A DNA stretch of 64,000 nucleotides, from contig JAUQQP010000044.1 in NCBI GenBank assembly GCA_030549855.1, forward strand, positions 124,001 to 188,000, in the 5' to 3' direction. Below are positions 44,415 to 54,325 of the stretch, in pieces (positions within the stretch are counted from its first letter, which is position 1; each line of letters starts with the position of its first letter). The notes below the pieces were generated by a model. The model was not told where the DNA came from. It searched no databases and worked only from the letters and a program-made list of their open reading frames with translations. The position numbers and the translations under genes are program-made. The DNA is from Cyanobacteriota bacterium SRBZ.bins.94.201705. Lineage in GTDB: Bacteria; Cyanobacteriota; Cyanobacteriia; Cyanobacteriales; Cyanobacteriaceae.

Positions 44415-45257
44415 ATGGCAAAAAGCGACTCTATTTTTCTCCAACTTGTTAGTAAACGGCAGTCCCGTTGGCTCAAAAGACTCCAAGACCTACCCCTTCG
44501 CAAAGTGGTGGCAGGCAGTGTGGGGGCTTTCTGCTTCCTGGCAGTCTGGCAGCTCGTCTGCATGGTTGGGTTACTAAAATTGCCAACACCAATAAGAGTA
44601 ATTTCTGACACTTGGGAACTTATTATTAATCCCTTTTATCGGGGGAGCGGAAATGATGTGGGATTAGGCTGGCAAATTCTTTCCAGTCTCCGGAGGGTGG
44701 CCATTGGCTTTTCTCTTGCGGCCATGATTGGCGTAGGTTTGGGGATGGTGATTGGTTCTAGTCGTCTGCTTTACGAGGCGGTAGATCCTATACTACAAGT
44801 ACTACGACCAGTACCTCCCCTAGCCTGGTTGCCAATCTCCCTAGCAGCGATGCGAGACAATGAGCCCGCCGCTATCTTCGTCATTTTCATCACGGCAATT
44901 TGGCCAATTATCATTAACACAATTGTGGGTGTGCAACAAATACCTCAAGATTACAAAAATGTTGCACGTATGTTGCGATTGTCCCGCAAGGACTACTTCT
45001 TCAATGTGCTAGTGCCGGCGACAGTGCCCTATGTGTTTACGGGGTTGCGGATTGGCATTGGTCTGTCGTGGCTAGCCATTGTGGCAGCAGAGATGCTAAT
45101 TGGTGGTGTGGGCATTGGCTTTTTTATCTGGGACGCCTGGAACAGTTCGCTTATTAGTGAAATCATTGTGGCCCTGATATATGTAGGCCTTGTAGGCCTG
45201 GTACTCGATCGCTCGGTGGCCTTTGTGGGAAGGCTTCTCAGTCCTGGCGATGAGTAA
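44415..45257 (+). CDS. nrtB: Nitrate ABC transporter permease NrtB
   Basis: 280 residues with six to seven hydrophobic segments. The binding-protein-dependent transporter signature (EAA loop) is 'VARMLRLSRKDYFFNVLVPATVPYVFTGLRIG'-like; its central part reads 'MLRLSRKDYFFNVLVPA'. 'RPVPPLAWLPISLAAM' is typical of the NrtB/SsuC group. ATG 44415, preceded by GGGGAGCTG. It sits between nrtA and nrtC. Confidence 0.94.
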   Translation: MAKSDSIFLQLVSKRQSRWLKRLQDLPLRKVVAGSVGAFCFLAVWQLVCMVGLLKLPTPIRVISDTWELIINPFYRGSGNDVGLGWQILSSLRRVAIGFSLAAMIGVGLGMVIGSSRLLYEAVDPILQVLRPVPPLAWLPISLAAMRDNEPAAIFVIFITAIWPIIINTIVGVQQIPQDYKNVARMLRLSRKDYFFNVLVPATVPYVFTGLRIGIGLSWLAIVAAEMLIGGVGIGFFIWDAWNSSLISEIIVALIYVGLVGLVLDRSVAFVGRLLSPGDE

Positions 45258-45340
45258 CATCTTGCCAGAGGGTACACTACAAACTCGTTTTGCCGGTGTT
45301 CTAGGATTGTAACTTTTTAGTATTAAATTATGTTTAAAAT

Positions 45341-47344
45341 ATGGGAAGAGTCCTACCATTCATCGAAATAGATCATGTAGACCAGGTTTTTGAGCAGCCA
45401 GGGGGCGAGTCCTACATTGCTCTTAAAAATATTCACCTGGAAATCCAAAAAGGTGAGTTTGTTTCTCTAGTGGGCCATTCCGGCTGTGGCAAGTCCACCC
45501 TCTTAAACATTATTGCCGGTTTTCAGCGACCTACTTGCGGGGGGGTGATAATGGCCGGTCGTCAAGTCACTGAACCCGGGCCAGAGCGGATGGTCGTGTT
45601 CCAAAACTATTCGCTGCTACCCTGGAAAACGGTGTATGAAAATGTGGCCCTGGCAGTAAAGGCGGCCATGCCCCATCTCAGTAAAGCACAGCGGCAGCAA
45701 AAAGTGGAGGCTACCCTAGAACAGGTACATCTAAGTGGTGCCCGGGACAAGTACCCCAGCCAATTGTCGGGGGGGATGAAGCAGCGGGTGGCCATAGCCC
45801 GGGCCCTGGCTGTCCAACCGCAAGTGCTGTTGTTGGACGAGCCCTTCGGGGCCTTGGATGCCCTCACGCGGGGGCTACTACAGGAGGAGTTGATGCAGGT
45901 TTGCCAGGCCACTGGTACCACTTGTATTATGGTTACCCACGATGTGGACGAGGCCCTGCTCTTGTCCGACCGGGTTGTATTGCTTACCAAAGGTCCCGAG
46001 GCTAATATTGGCCGCATTCTAAGGCTCCCCTTTGCCCGCCCCCGCAACCGCCATGATGTCCTGAACCATCCCAGCTATTATGACTTACGCAATGAGATGA
46101 TTTCTTTCCTCAACCAGCAGAAACGTCGTCGTCATGGCACCGCTGTTGCTGCAACCCCCTACCCCAGGGGGGGTTTGACCCTAGGGTTTATGCCTCTCAT
46201 CGACTGTGCACCCCTGGTAGTGGCCAAGGAATTGGGTTTTTTTGCTAAGTACGGCCTTGAGGAAGTAAACCTGCATCGCGGGGAAAGCTGGCAGGAGTTG
46301 GCGACGGGGGTAGTCAGTGGCCGTCTGGAGGGGGCACAGATGTTCGCGCCCATGCCCTTGGCGATGACGTTGGGGCTACAGGGTGGACCACCTCAACCTC
46401 TGACCACCTCAATTGTGCTAAGCCGCAATGGTAATGCCATCACTCTTAGTCGTGAGCTGTGGCAACAAGGGGTAAGAACGGCAACTGACTTGCGAGCTTA
46501 TATTGAGCAGACTGGCGAGCGTCCTCGTTTTGGCATTGTCCATCCGGCCTCGATGCAGAATCTACTGTTGCGTTACTGGTTGGCGGCCGCTGGCATTGAT
46601 CCGGACCAGGACGTGGAGTTGGTAGTGCTTCCACCAGAACAGATGGTGTATTACCTGGAAGCGGGACATATCAGTGGTTTCTGTGTGGGCCAGCCCTGGA
46701 ACTCTAGGGCAGTGCGTCAGGGCTTTGGCGTCATAGTGACCACCTCTGTTGACATTTGGCCAGGGCATCCTGAAAAAGTCCTAGGGGTTCGACCCGAATG
46801 GGTGGAGGCACAGCCCAAACGGCATCTGGCCCTGGTCAAAGCACTCATTGAGGCCTGTGAATACTGTGACACCATTGCAAACCGCTCTGAAATTGCCCAA
46901 CTCCTTTGTAGGCCTGAGTATTTAGATTGTGAGCCTGAGGAGATTTATAAGGGCTTTGTTATGCCCTTGGAGCGGGGCGATGGGGTTGAAACGGCTTTTC
47001 GGCCCCGCTTTCACCAGTTTTATGTTGACCGCTCCCCCTGTCCCGGGAGACTGGAGCTGTTGTGGATAATGACCCAGTTAGCCCGCTGGCAACTGACTCC
47101 TTTCCCCAAAAACTGGTCAGAAATTGTAGAACAGGTGCGCCGCATAGACTTGTTTGGGTTCGCCGCCCGCGAGCTGAAAATCCCTGACAGTGAACCAGCG
47201 GGGCAGTCCCTTGCCCTTTTTGACGGCCTGCCCTTTGAGCCAGATGACCCCCTTGCTTACCTTGAGGCGGTCCCCATTCGGCGTGCCCTTGATATTCGAG
47301 AAATTGAACCCTCGCTTACTGTTTTGTCCCCCATTTACGGTTGA
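45341..47344 (+). CDS. nrtC: Nitrate ABC transporter ATP-binding protein NrtC with regulatory binding domain
   Basis: 667 residues. The ATPase is at 1-260: Walker A 'GHSGCGKST', signature '[15 protein letters not shown]', Walker B '[12 protein letters not shown]'. It is fused to an NrtA-like domain at about 275-667 ('LGFMPLIDCAPLVVAKELGFF', 'FCVGQPWNSRAV'). In Synechococcus the extra domain mediates ammonium inhibition of nitrate uptake, a known family feature. ATG 45341. It is 83 bp after nrtB and its stop is 5 bp before nrtD's ATG. Confidence 0.95.
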   Translation: MGRVLPFIEIDHVDQVFEQPGGESYIALKNIHLEIQKGEFVSLVGHSGCGKSTLLNIIAGFQRPTCGGVIMAGRQVTEPGPERMVVFQNYSLLPWKTVYENVALAVKAAMPHLSKAQRQQKVEATLEQVHLSGARDKYPSQLSGGMKQRVAIARALAVQPQVLLLDEPFGALDALTRGLLQEELMQVCQATGTTCIMVTHDVDEALLLSDRVVLLTKGPEANIGRILRLPFARPRNRHDVLNHPSYYDLRNEMISFLNQQKRRRHGTAVAATPYPRGGLTLGFMPLIDCAPLVVAKELGFFAKYGLEEVNLHRGESWQELATGVVSGRLEGAQMFAPMPLAMTLGLQGGPPQPLTTSIVLSRNGNAITLSRELWQQGVRTATDLRAYIEQTGERPRFGIVHPASMQNLLLRYWLAAAGIDPDQDVELVVLPPEQMVYYLEAGHISGFCVGQPWNSRAVRQGFGVIVTTSVDIWPGHPEKVLGVRPEWVEAQPKRHLALVKALIEACEYCDTIANRSEIAQLLCRPEYLDCEPEEIYKGFVMPLERGDGVETAFRPRFHQFYVDRSPCPGRLELLWIMTQLARWQLTPFPKNWSEIVEQVRRIDLFGFAARELKIPDSEPAGQSLALFDGLPFEPDDPLAYLEAVPIRRALDIREIEPSLTVLSPIYG

Positions 47345-47349
47345 GTCCT

Positions 47350-48156
47350 ATGGAAACTCTTTATAGTCTTGAGCCTAGTCTCACTGCCACCAATCATCTG
47401 CGCATTGATGGCGTTAGTAAATCCTACTTTACACCCAAGGGAATCCATGTGGTACTGGAAGATATTAACCTTTCAGTGCAAAATGGTGAATTTGTCTGCA
47501 TTATTGGTCATTCCGGGTGTGGCAAAAGTACCCTGTTGAACATGGTAGCGGGGTTTACCCGCCCCAGTTGCGGTGAGATTTCCCTCTATGGGGTTCCCAT
47601 CCGGCGTCCAGGACCAGAAAGAATGATGGTCTTTCAAAACTATGCACTGCTGCCCTGGTTGACGGCATATCAGAACATTGAGTTGGCAGTAAAATCGGTA
47701 TACCCTCACAAACCCAGCCATTGGCGTCGCCAAGTGGTGGAAGAACACCTGGAACTGGTGGGGTTGACGGAGGCTGCCCATAAGCGGCCAGCCCAACTTT
47801 CGGGTGGGATGAAACAACGGGTGGCCATTGCTCGTGCCCTTGCCGTTTGCCCTGAAGTCTTACTGTTGGATGAGCCCTTTGGCGCCCTTGATGCAATTAC
47901 TAAGGAGGAACTTCAAGACGAGTTATTGAAAATTTGGCAAAACCACAAACTTACTGTCTTGATGATTACTCATGACATTGACGAGGCCCTTTATTTAGCT
48001 GATCGCGTGGTTATGATGACTAATGGGCCGGCAGCTCGCATTGGAGAAATTCTGGAGGTTCCCTTCCCGCGTCCACGAATGCGGGCACAACTCTTTGAAA
48101 ACCCACAGTACTGCCGGCTGCGGAACCGGGTAATGGACTTTTTGTACGGAGGGTAA
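47350..48156 (+). CDS. nrtD: Nitrate ABC transporter ATP-binding protein NrtD
   Basis: 268 residues from the ATG at 47350; a TTG at 47341 overlapping the nrtC stop is a less likely start. Complete ABC ATPase: Walker A 'GHSGCGKST', Q-loop '[14 protein letters not shown]', signature '[15 protein letters not shown]', Walker B '[12 protein letters not shown]', and the H-loop 'ITHDIDEAL'. It pairs with NrtC to power the NrtB channel. narB starts 4 bp after its stop. Confidence 0.95.
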   Translation: METLYSLEPSLTATNHLRIDGVSKSYFTPKGIHVVLEDINLSVQNGEFVCIIGHSGCGKSTLLNMVAGFTRPSCGEISLYGVPIRRPGPERMMVFQNYALLPWLTAYQNIELAVKSVYPHKPSHWRRQVVEEHLELVGLTEAAHKRPAQLSGGMKQRVAIARALAVCPEVLLLDEPFGALDAITKEELQDELLKIWQNHKLTVLMITHDIDEALYLADRVVMMTNGPAARIGEILEVPFPRPRMRAQLFENPQYCRLRNRVMDFLYGG

Positions 48157-48160
48157 GAGT

Positions 48161-50398
48161 ATGAGCTGGTCTAAAGACTGGCCCCACCCCGGCTCACTAG
48201 CCCTTCAAACCGATGCCGCTGCCGCAGTGCAGAGGTTGGTAAGCACTCCTGCCTCTGTGTTCACTCATCCACTATCCTCCCTATGTCCCTATTGTGGAGT
48301 GGGTTGTGGCCTAGAAGTAGTGCCCCAAGTGGGGGGAAGTTATAAGGTGCGGGGCGATCGCCGACACCCCTCCTCCCAAGGGATGGTCTGTGTCAAGGGG
48401 GCAACAATTTTAGAAGCCCTTGACCGCGATCGCCTGGTTTATCCCCTGTGGCGAGAGCGTCTGGACCAGCCCTTTAGGATGATCTCTTGGGACGAGGCCC
48501 TCACCCGTTTGGTGGAGCGTCTACAACGGGTCAGGCAAGAGCAGGGAGCCGATGCCATTTGTATGTACGGTTCGGGGCAGTTCCTTACCGAAGACTACTA
48601 TGTAGCCCAGAAACTCATCAAGGGCTGTCTTGGCACAAACAATTTCGATGCTAATTCACGGCTGTGTATGTCTTCCGCCGTGTCGGCTTACATGGGGAGC
48701 TTTGGCAGTGATGGCCCCCCCTGCTGCTACGACGACCTGGAGGAGACCGACTGTGCCTTTCTCATTGGCACCAATACGGCTGAGTGTCATCCTATTGTCT
48801 TCAACCGGCTGCGGAATCACCATAAACGTCACCCCCACGTTAAACTCATTGTGGTGGACCCTCGTCGTACTCCCACGGCTGAGGTGGCCGACCTTCACCT
48901 GGCTATTCGTCCTGGCACGGACATTGACCTACTCCACGGCATTGGCCACTTGCTTTGGCGCTGGGGGGTTATCCATGAGGAATTTGTGGAGCAGCACACT
49001 CATGGTTTTGCCGATTATGTGAAGCTCCTGGCGGGTTATACCCCAGAATGGGTGGCTGAACGCTGTGGCATTCGCCAAGATGAGCTGGAACTGGCAGCCC
49101 GTTATTGGGCAGGGGCTAAGAAGGTTCTCTCTCTGTGGTCCATGGGCATTAACCAGTCTTTTGAGGGAACGGCTAAGGCTCGCTGTTTGATCAACCTACA
49201 CCTGCTCACCGGCCAGATTGGTAGGCCCGGGAGTGGCCCTTTTTCCCTGACGGGACAGCCCAACGCCATGGGGGGACGGGAGGCGGGTGGTTTGGCCCAT
49301 CTTTTGCCTGGCTATCGGCAGGTGACCAACCCTCGCCATCGACAAGAAGTTGAGGACTTTTGGGGTTTGCCGCGTGGAAGGATTAGCCCTCGTCCCGGAC
49401 GCGCCGCCTGGCAAATAGTTGAAGGTCTGGAAAGGGGCGAAATAGGCTTGCTGTGGATTGCGGCTACCAATCCGGTCGTCAGCTTTCCCCATCTAGGGAG
49501 GGCCAGAGCTGCCTTTCTCAAATCCCCCTTTACAGTCTACCAAGAAGCCTATTTTCCCACTGAAACGGCCGCCATAGCCCACCTGATTCTGCCGGCTGCC
49601 CAATGGGGTGAGAAAACGGGGGTGATGACTAACTCCGAACGCCGTGTTACCCTAGTGCCTGCCTTTCGTTTACCCCCCGGAGAGGCTCGCGCGGATTGGG
49701 AGATTTTTGCCGAAGTGGGACGGCGACTGGGGTACGAACAGCTGTTTAACTTTGAGGATGCCGCCGCAGTCTATGCCGAATTTGTCCAACTCACTGCGGG
49801 GCGGCCATGTGATCAGTCCGGCTTAAGCCATGAACGCCTCAAAAGACTAGGGGCAGTGCAATGGCCCTGTCCCGCCGGCTGTAGCGATGAGGAAGCGCTG
49901 GCTCCCAAACGACTTTATACTGACTGGCGTTTTCACACTCCCGATGGCAGGGCCCATTTTTGCCTTCAACACAGCCACGGAGTTGCCGAAGCCGCCGACT
50001 CTACTTACCCTTTTTTGTTAACCACTGGGCGCCTTTACGGTCACTGGCACACTCAAACGCGTACGGGACGTATTCCCAAGATTCAAAAAATGCACCCCAA
50101 CCCCTTTTTGGAAATGCACCCTCAGGATGCGGCAAACCTGAATCTAAAAGATGGGGACTGGGTGGAGGTGCGTTCGCGCCGGGGAAAGGTGCGTTTACCC
50201 GTCACCATAACGGCTGCAATCCGACCCGGGACGCTTTTCGTGCCCATGCATTGGGGATTTATTTTTGCGGAAATGGCGGAAGCCAATCAGCTTACTCACC
50301 CAGCCGTTTGCCCAGTGTCTCAGCAACCCGAACTGAAGGCCTGTGCCGTAAAGGTGGTGCCCCTTCCCCCATTGGACAAAAGTCATCAGGAGGACTGA
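48161..50398 (+). CDS. narB: Ferredoxin-dependent assimilatory nitrate reductase NarB
   Basis: 745 residues, a molybdopterin oxidoreductase. N-terminal [4Fe-4S] ligands are C42, C45, C49 ('CPYCGVGCG') and C77. 'SRLCMSSAV' holds the likely Mo-ligand Cys. '[13 protein letters not shown]', '[13 protein letters not shown]' and the C-terminal dinucleotide-binding domain ('[17 protein letters not shown]') match NarB. It uses Mo-bisMGD, which the MobA half of the neighbouring fusion makes, and reduces nitrate to nitrite. ATG 48161 has GGAGGG upstream. Two HIP1 sites (48354-48361, 48426-48433) lie near its 5' end. Confidence 0.96.
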   Translation: MSWSKDWPHPGSLALQTDAAAAVQRLVSTPASVFTHPLSSLCPYCGVGCGLEVVPQVGGSYKVRGDRRHPSSQGMVCVKGATILEALDRDRLVYPLWRERLDQPFRMISWDEALTRLVERLQRVRQEQGADAICMYGSGQFLTEDYYVAQKLIKGCLGTNNFDANSRLCMSSAVSAYMGSFGSDGPPCCYDDLEETDCAFLIGTNTAECHPIVFNRLRNHHKRHPHVKLIVVDPRRTPTAEVADLHLAIRPGTDIDLLHGIGHLLWRWGVIHEEFVEQHTHGFADYVKLLAGYTPEWVAERCGIRQDELELAARYWAGAKKVLSLWSMGINQSFEGTAKARCLINLHLLTGQIGRPGSGPFSLTGQPNAMGGREAGGLAHLLPGYRQVTNPRHRQEVEDFWGLPRGRISPRPGRAAWQIVEGLERGEIGLLWIAATNPVVSFPHLGRARAAFLKSPFTVYQEAYFPTETAAIAHLILPAAQWGEKTGVMTNSERRVTLVPAFRLPPGEARADWEIFAEVGRRLGYEQLFNFEDAAAVYAEFVQLTAGRPCDQSGLSHERLKRLGAVQWPCPAGCSDEEALAPKRLYTDWRFHTPDGRAHFCLQHSHGVAEAADSTYPFLLTTGRLYGHWHTQTRTGRIPKIQKMHPNPFLEMHPQDAANLNLKDGDWVEVRSRRGKVRLPVTITAAIRPGTLFVPMHWGFIFAEMAEANQLTHPAVCPVSQQPELKACAVKVVPLPPLDKSHQED

Positions 50399-50407
50399 TA
50401 TTACTTT

Positions 50408-50863
50408 ATGTCCTACATTTTTGGTTTTGAGGCGGAATTTGCCACTTCCCTGCGATGCATTCCGATGATTGTCCGCTACAAACTTGACCTGTGTGGCGTC
50501 AAGCTGAAGCTGTCTCACTGGCACCAGCTCAGTAAACAACAGCGGCAATGGCTCGTCACCGCCCCTTGCGATAGTCCACAAGCCCGGCGGCAATATCGCC
50601 AACAACTAAGAGACTGGGTGGCTCAAACCACTGGCAAACCCCCCAGCGATTTGGCCATTCCCCAACCCTTTCCCTGGGAGTTCCTTGACGAAATACCGGC
50701 AACCGTTCAACAACAACTAACCAAAGTCCCTCGCCACAGCCTAACGGTGGAAAAGTGGGCCGCCCTAACGCCTCTACAACGTTTTGCCCTCGTCAAACTC
50801 AGCCAACCGGGACATGAAAATAGGAACTTCTGGCCGGCGCTGCAGGAATTTGGCCTGGACTAG
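50408..50863 (+). CDS. Nitrate reductase-associated protein
   Basis: 151 residues, soluble. It matches the cyanobacterial nitrate-reductase-associated family (TIGR02664 as I recall it), found next to narB: 'FGFEAEFATSLRCIPMIVRYKLDLCGVKL' region, 'PCDSPQARRQYRQQL', 'LTPLQRFALVKLSQPGHE' and a C-terminal 'LQEFGL'. Molecular role unknown, possibly assembly or stability of NarB. It begins 9 bp after the narB stop and is the last gene of the operon. Confidence 0.85.
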   Translation: MSYIFGFEAEFATSLRCIPMIVRYKLDLCGVKLKLSHWHQLSKQQRQWLVTAPCDSPQARRQYRQQLRDWVAQTTGKPPSDLAIPQPFPWEFLDEIPATVQQQLTKVPRHSLTVEKWAALTPLQRFALVKLSQPGHENRNFWPALQEFGLD

Positions 50864-51085
50864 ATTTCTGCCAGCGGCATGGGGTGGGCTAACTGACGGA
50901 AACTACACCCTCTTGTCACCCGGGGACATAGGGGAGTTTGTTTTCCCTGGAAAAGGGTTGTAACTGTTGTTGGTTAGTACCCCTGCCACGGGTCAGTGTA
51001 CTTTTAAACAACATTCCTGGTCTGTCCATGCATAGGTTTTGCAGCTCCTTCAAGGGGGAACAAGGGGGAAGAGGCCACTGTTATT

Positions 51086-51154
51086 GCCCCAGCCGATAAT
51101 TGTTGTCTTGTCCCCCTTTGGGGATGGCTATAGAGAAGTCAATTTTGCCACTTT
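51086..51154 (-). pseudogene. Remnant of a GT2 glycosyltransferase 5' end
   Basis: On the minus strand 51143 downward reads 'IDFSIAIPKGGQDNN' against 'MDLSIVIPIYNEEDN' of the intact GT2 gene at 32889-33845, then reaches a stop. The start codon has become ATT. Together with the 30/34 base match this looks like a decayed duplicate of the gene start. Confidence 0.4.
51121..51154 (+). repeat. Right copy of imperfect 34-bp direct repeat
   Basis: Same orientation as the copy at 33823-33856, 30 of 34 bases identical. It lies 258 bp beyond the last nitrate gene. Confidence 0.7.
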
Positions 51155-52060
51155 TACTTGTAGTTGGGCAATTGTGCCATTTTAGGCGATGACGGGCTCA
51201 TCTCTTCTAGCAGGAGGTCTTTGGTATTCCTTGGCAAGAATATTATTCTTTTCCCCCCTCTCTCTAATACAAGGAGGTGATGTCTGTTCTGGAAACCATA
51301 TACCTTTGTTGCTATTGGCATTATAAAGTCCGAATCCTTTTGACATCTAACATTATCCTTGCCTAAAAAATGTCCTGACTCATCTTCTTTTGCTGTATCT
51401 ATTTTCTTGTTTTTCTCAAAAAGTGCATAATAGGCCCCCGGCCCCCTTTAATTTTCGGCCCCAGTAGACCGTTTTTCCTGCCAGAATTCTAACAGGAAAC
51501 ACCTTTTTAAGTATTTTTGCTTAACAGAGTTTTTGTAACAATATGTTGCATTTCTCATACTTATCCTAGGGAGCATCAGATAAAAACCTATTCCCGACAA
51601 TCATCTCCCTTGGCATTCTGAATAATATTAAGTTTTATTAAGATAAATTTTTAACAAACAGCAACAAAAATTGTTAATTGTAAGAACCATCTACTATCCT
51701 AGCTAACAGGAGGGGATCAATGAAAGATAAAGGCTTTTAGACTGATTTTTGAGAAAAATATACTTTTATCCCAAAGAAGGCAAATAGGGAAAACAGGAGG
51801 GTGATTGTCTGATGAAAATTAGCGAAAGCCAACAGGACTATTTTAGGTAGATAGATACCAGCCACTTGTTGGTTTAGCAGGCAATCACCGGGATTGTTTC
51901 AAAATTTCCTCGGTTTATGAAAAACCCAATAAAAAAAATTTTTGAAAAGCCGCCATTTGCTAGGGGTGAAAGTTGCAAAAAGAAATCAAGCCACTCAGTC
52001 TAAAGTCTTTATAAATTGGTCTCCCTCCTTGGCAACAGGAAATTAGTTGAGGTAACAGTT

Positions 52061-52432
52061 ATGTCCAAGAAGAAGAAAAAATTACTCAATAACCATAGGT
52101 CTCAGGGAATACTAGAACAGTATAATAACCCCATGAAGAGGGATAGAGAAGAAACGAAAAACAGATGGAGGGAGACTGTTAGGAAGAATAGCATAGACCT
52201 AAGCACTCTGCCAAAGAGTGTGGCGGCAAAGGCTATGCAAATCATCAGTGCCATAGAAAAAGGTACCTGTTACACTGCCTTTAGAGGGAAAAGACTACGA
52301 CACAACCGATTTATTATCAGCATTCCCGTTACTAGGAATTACCGACTGATTTGTAGGGATTATGGCAGTTTTGTTGCACCCCAGGCGATAGTCTCCCATG
52401 AGGACTATAATGTTTGTAAACCTGGCCTCTAG
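52061..52432 (+). CDS. Small basic protein of unknown function
   Basis: 123 residues from the ATG at 52061; the frame is open to 52016 but those codons look like leader. The N-terminal 45 residues are very basic and probably disordered ('KKKKKLLNNHRSQ'). The C-terminal 80 residues form a compact domain: 'SVAAKAMQIISAIEKGT', 'FRGKRLRHNRFIISIPVTRNYRLICRD' region and 'VSHEDYN'. The pattern is reminiscent of RelE/ParE-type small folds, but there is no adjacent antitoxin gene, so I do not assign a function. It is convergent with bioD with a 4-bp stop overlap. Confidence 0.65.
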   Translation: MSKKKKKLLNNHRSQGILEQYNNPMKRDREETKNRWRETVRKNSIDLSTLPKSVAAKAMQIISAIEKGTCYTAFRGKRLRHNRFIISIPVTRNYRLICRDYGSFVAPQAIVSHEDYNVCKPGL

Positions 52433-53091
52433 TTGATTATACTCAGGTCTAGGTGTTCTCTCACCAGCATTCCTAGGAGAGGGGGTTGCATTTCTGTAAC
52501 AAAAGGGAAATAGCCCATCACGGGAATACTGGTGAGGGATTCAATAAGCTGTCTTGGTGTCCACTGTTGGATGTCTTCGGGTTTACAGGGGTGGACACAG
52601 TTGAAGACAATACCCTTTAATGGTACCCCACATTGTCGTGCTAGGGCAACATTGGCAACGGTGTGGGCAATGGCACCCAATTTTACTGGCACCACCAGAA
52701 TAGTGTCCAACCGCCACTGGGAGGCTATGTCTGCCACGGTCAAATTTTCTGTTACTGGCGAGCCTAGTCCTCCTAATCCTTCTACCAATAATAACTCATA
52801 ACGGGACTGTAAATCCCTAAAACTTTTTTCCACCACTGACAAGTCCACTCTTTTGCCTTCCTTTTGGGCGGCGATAGGGGGTGCCAGGGGTGCGGCATAA
52901 CGCAGAGGTACTACCACCTCCGGAAAAAACCGTCTATAAAACTCCTCGTCTCCCACTTCCCCCGTTTGTACCAGTTTCAGTATCCCCGTGGCTATAGGAG
53001 GCTCAAACTGTTGATAATAACACCTCAAGGCCGTGGTGATTATGGTTTTGCCCGCATCCGTATCTGTGCCGGCTATCAATAACCTCTTCAT
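52429..53091 (-). CDS. bioD: Dethiobiotin synthetase
   Basis: 220 residues. P-loop 'GTDTDAGKT' at 8-16, 'LLLVEGLGGLGSPVTENLTVADIA' in the middle and 'GIVFNCVHP' near the nucleotide-base site. The family 'KP(V/I)xTG' substrate motif appears altered as 'LKLVQTGE'; the key Lys is kept. It closes the ureido ring from DAPA and CO2 in biotin synthesis. ATG 53091. No other biotin gene is nearby. Divergent from prs across 160 bp. Confidence 0.9.
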   Translation of the reverse strand: MKRLLIAGTDTDAGKTIITTALRCYYQQFEPPIATGILKLVQTGEVGDEEFYRRFFPEVVVPLRYAAPLAPPIAAQKEGKRVDLSVVEKSFRDLQSRYELLLVEGLGGLGSPVTENLTVADIASQWRLDTILVVPVKLGAIAHTVANVALARQCGVPLKGIVFNCVHPCKPEDIQQWTPRQLIESLTSIPVMGYFPFVTEMQPPLLGMLVREHLDLSIIN

Positions 53092-53251
53092 ATTGTAAAT
53101 TTTTGTAGTTATAAGAAATTCAAAAGATTAAGAAAAAATAAAAAAAAGATTAAAGGACGGTAGTTCATAGAGTAGATTAAAATGTTATGCTAAGAGTAGC
53201 CAATGTAACAAGAGAGAAGTAAAAAGAATACAAAGAGGTTGAGAATTTGCC

Positions 53252-54244
53252 GTGAGTCACTCTGCCACCTTACCAGTGAGTCCGGTACTGTCCCAACAAG
53301 TATCGGATAGTCGTCTGCGTATTTTTTCCGGTTCAGCCAACGTGCCCTTGGCTACAGAAGTAGCCCGTTATCTGGGCATGGACTTAGGGCCGATGGTCCG
53401 GAAAAGGTTTGCAGACGGGGAGTTGTACGTTCAAATACAAGAATCCATACGGGGTTGTGACGTATACCTAATCCAACCCTGTTGTCACCCCGTAAACGAT
53501 CACCTGATGGAATTGCTGATAATGATTGATGCCTGTAGGCGGGCATCAGCACGGCAAATTACAGCAGTAATTCCTTACTATTGCTATGCCAGGGCCGATC
53601 GCAAAACGGCAGGGAGGGAAGCCATTTCTGCCAAGCTGGTGGCCAATTTAATCACCACGGCTGGCGCCCATAGAGTCTTAGCCATGGATTTGCACTCAGC
53701 CCAAATTCAGGGCTATTTTGACATCCCCCTGGATCATGTGTATGGCTCCCCAGTACTTTTGGATTACCTGCTTCACAAAAACATTGAAGACTTGGTGGTA
53801 GTATCGCCGGATGTTGGGGGTGTAGCCAGGGCAAGGGCTTTTGCGAAAAAACTCAATGACGCCCCCCTGGCTATCATTGACAAACGTCGTCAATCCCACA
53901 ACGTGGCCGAGGTAATGAATGTCATTGGCGACGTTAAGGGGAAAAACGCCGTCATGGTGGATGACATGATTGACACTGCCGGCACCCTCCTCGAGGGCGC
54001 TAGACTTCTTAAAAAAGAGGGCGCCAATAAGATTTATGCTTGTGCTACTCACGCAGTATTTTCAGGACCGGCTATCTCCCGTCTTTCCAGTGGCATATTT
54101 GAAGAGGTGATTGTTACCAACACCATCCCTATCCCGGCAGATAGTTATTTCCCCCAACTGCGAGTTTTATCCGTGGCTAACCTGCTAGGGGAAACCATTT
54201 GGCGTATCCACGAAGAAAGTTCAGTGAGTGTAATGTTCCGTTAA
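53252..54244 (+). CDS. prs: Ribose-phosphate pyrophosphokinase
   Basis: 330 residues. GTG start at 53252. Motifs: 'IFSGSANVPLATEVARYLG', 'FADGELYVQIQESIRGCDV', the metal-binding 'DLHSAQIQGYFDIPLDHVYG' and the PRPP loop 'VMVDDMIDTAGTL'. It makes PRPP for nucleotides, histidine and tryptophan. It is followed at once by a strong intrinsic terminator, so it is a single-gene transcript. Confidence 0.95.
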   Translation: MSHSATLPVSPVLSQQVSDSRLRIFSGSANVPLATEVARYLGMDLGPMVRKRFADGELYVQIQESIRGCDVYLIQPCCHPVNDHLMELLIMIDACRRASARQITAVIPYYCYARADRKTAGREAISAKLVANLITTAGAHRVLAMDLHSAQIQGYFDIPLDHVYGSPVLLDYLLHKNIEDLVVVSPDVGGVARARAFAKKLNDAPLAIIDKRRQSHNVAEVMNVIGDVKGKNAVMVDDMIDTAGTLLEGARLLKKEGANKIYACATHAVFSGPAISRLSSGIFEEVIVTNTIPIPADSYFPQLRVLSVANLLGETIWRIHEESSVSVMFR

Positions 54245-54253
54245 TACAATAAT

Positions 54254-54279
54254 GCCCCCCACAGCGGGGGGTTTTTTTT
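54254..54279 (+). terminator. Intrinsic terminator of prs
   Basis: CCCCCC (54255-54260), loop ACAGC, GGGGGG (54266-54271), then eight T (54272-54279), 10 bases after the prs stop. It lies between convergent prs and gcvP. Confidence 0.92.
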
Positions 54280-54325
54280 CCCCAGGGGCTATCAGAAAAA
54301 GGGCTTACAATTTAAACCCTGGCCA

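Larger units (their letters stand above)
33857..51120. mobile_element. Candidate genomic island: nitrate assimilation and molybdenum cofactor block
   Basis: About 17.3 kb between the two 34-bp repeats, containing only nitrate, nitrite and molybdenum genes plus a TrpD2-like gene. Hand counts of 60-base lines give 37, 33, 33, 36, 35, 34, 34 and 29 G+C inside (lines at 35761, 36001, 42001, 46021, 49021, 44461, 38401, 39001). Outside they give 23, 25, 26, 26, 28, 29, 33, 33 and 32. Four of the six GCGATCGC (HIP1) sites I found lie inside. No integrase or transposase is present, so transfer by homologous or illegitimate recombination is inferred. Confidence 0.4.
50864..52060. other. 1.2-kb gene-free region right of the nitrate cluster
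   Basis: No protein gene of normal size. It holds the decayed GT2 start (about 51080-51154), a tandem CAAGGGGGAA (51051-51070) that can pair with CTTGTCCCCCTT (51107-51118), and two tiny frames behind good ribosome-binding sequences (51720-51740, 6 codons; 51812-51850, 12 codons). TTAACAA/TTGTTAA form a further inverted repeat near 51652-51677. The left part is GC-rich like the island and the right part is AT-rich like the host, so the composition boundary falls near the repeat. Confidence 0.4.
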
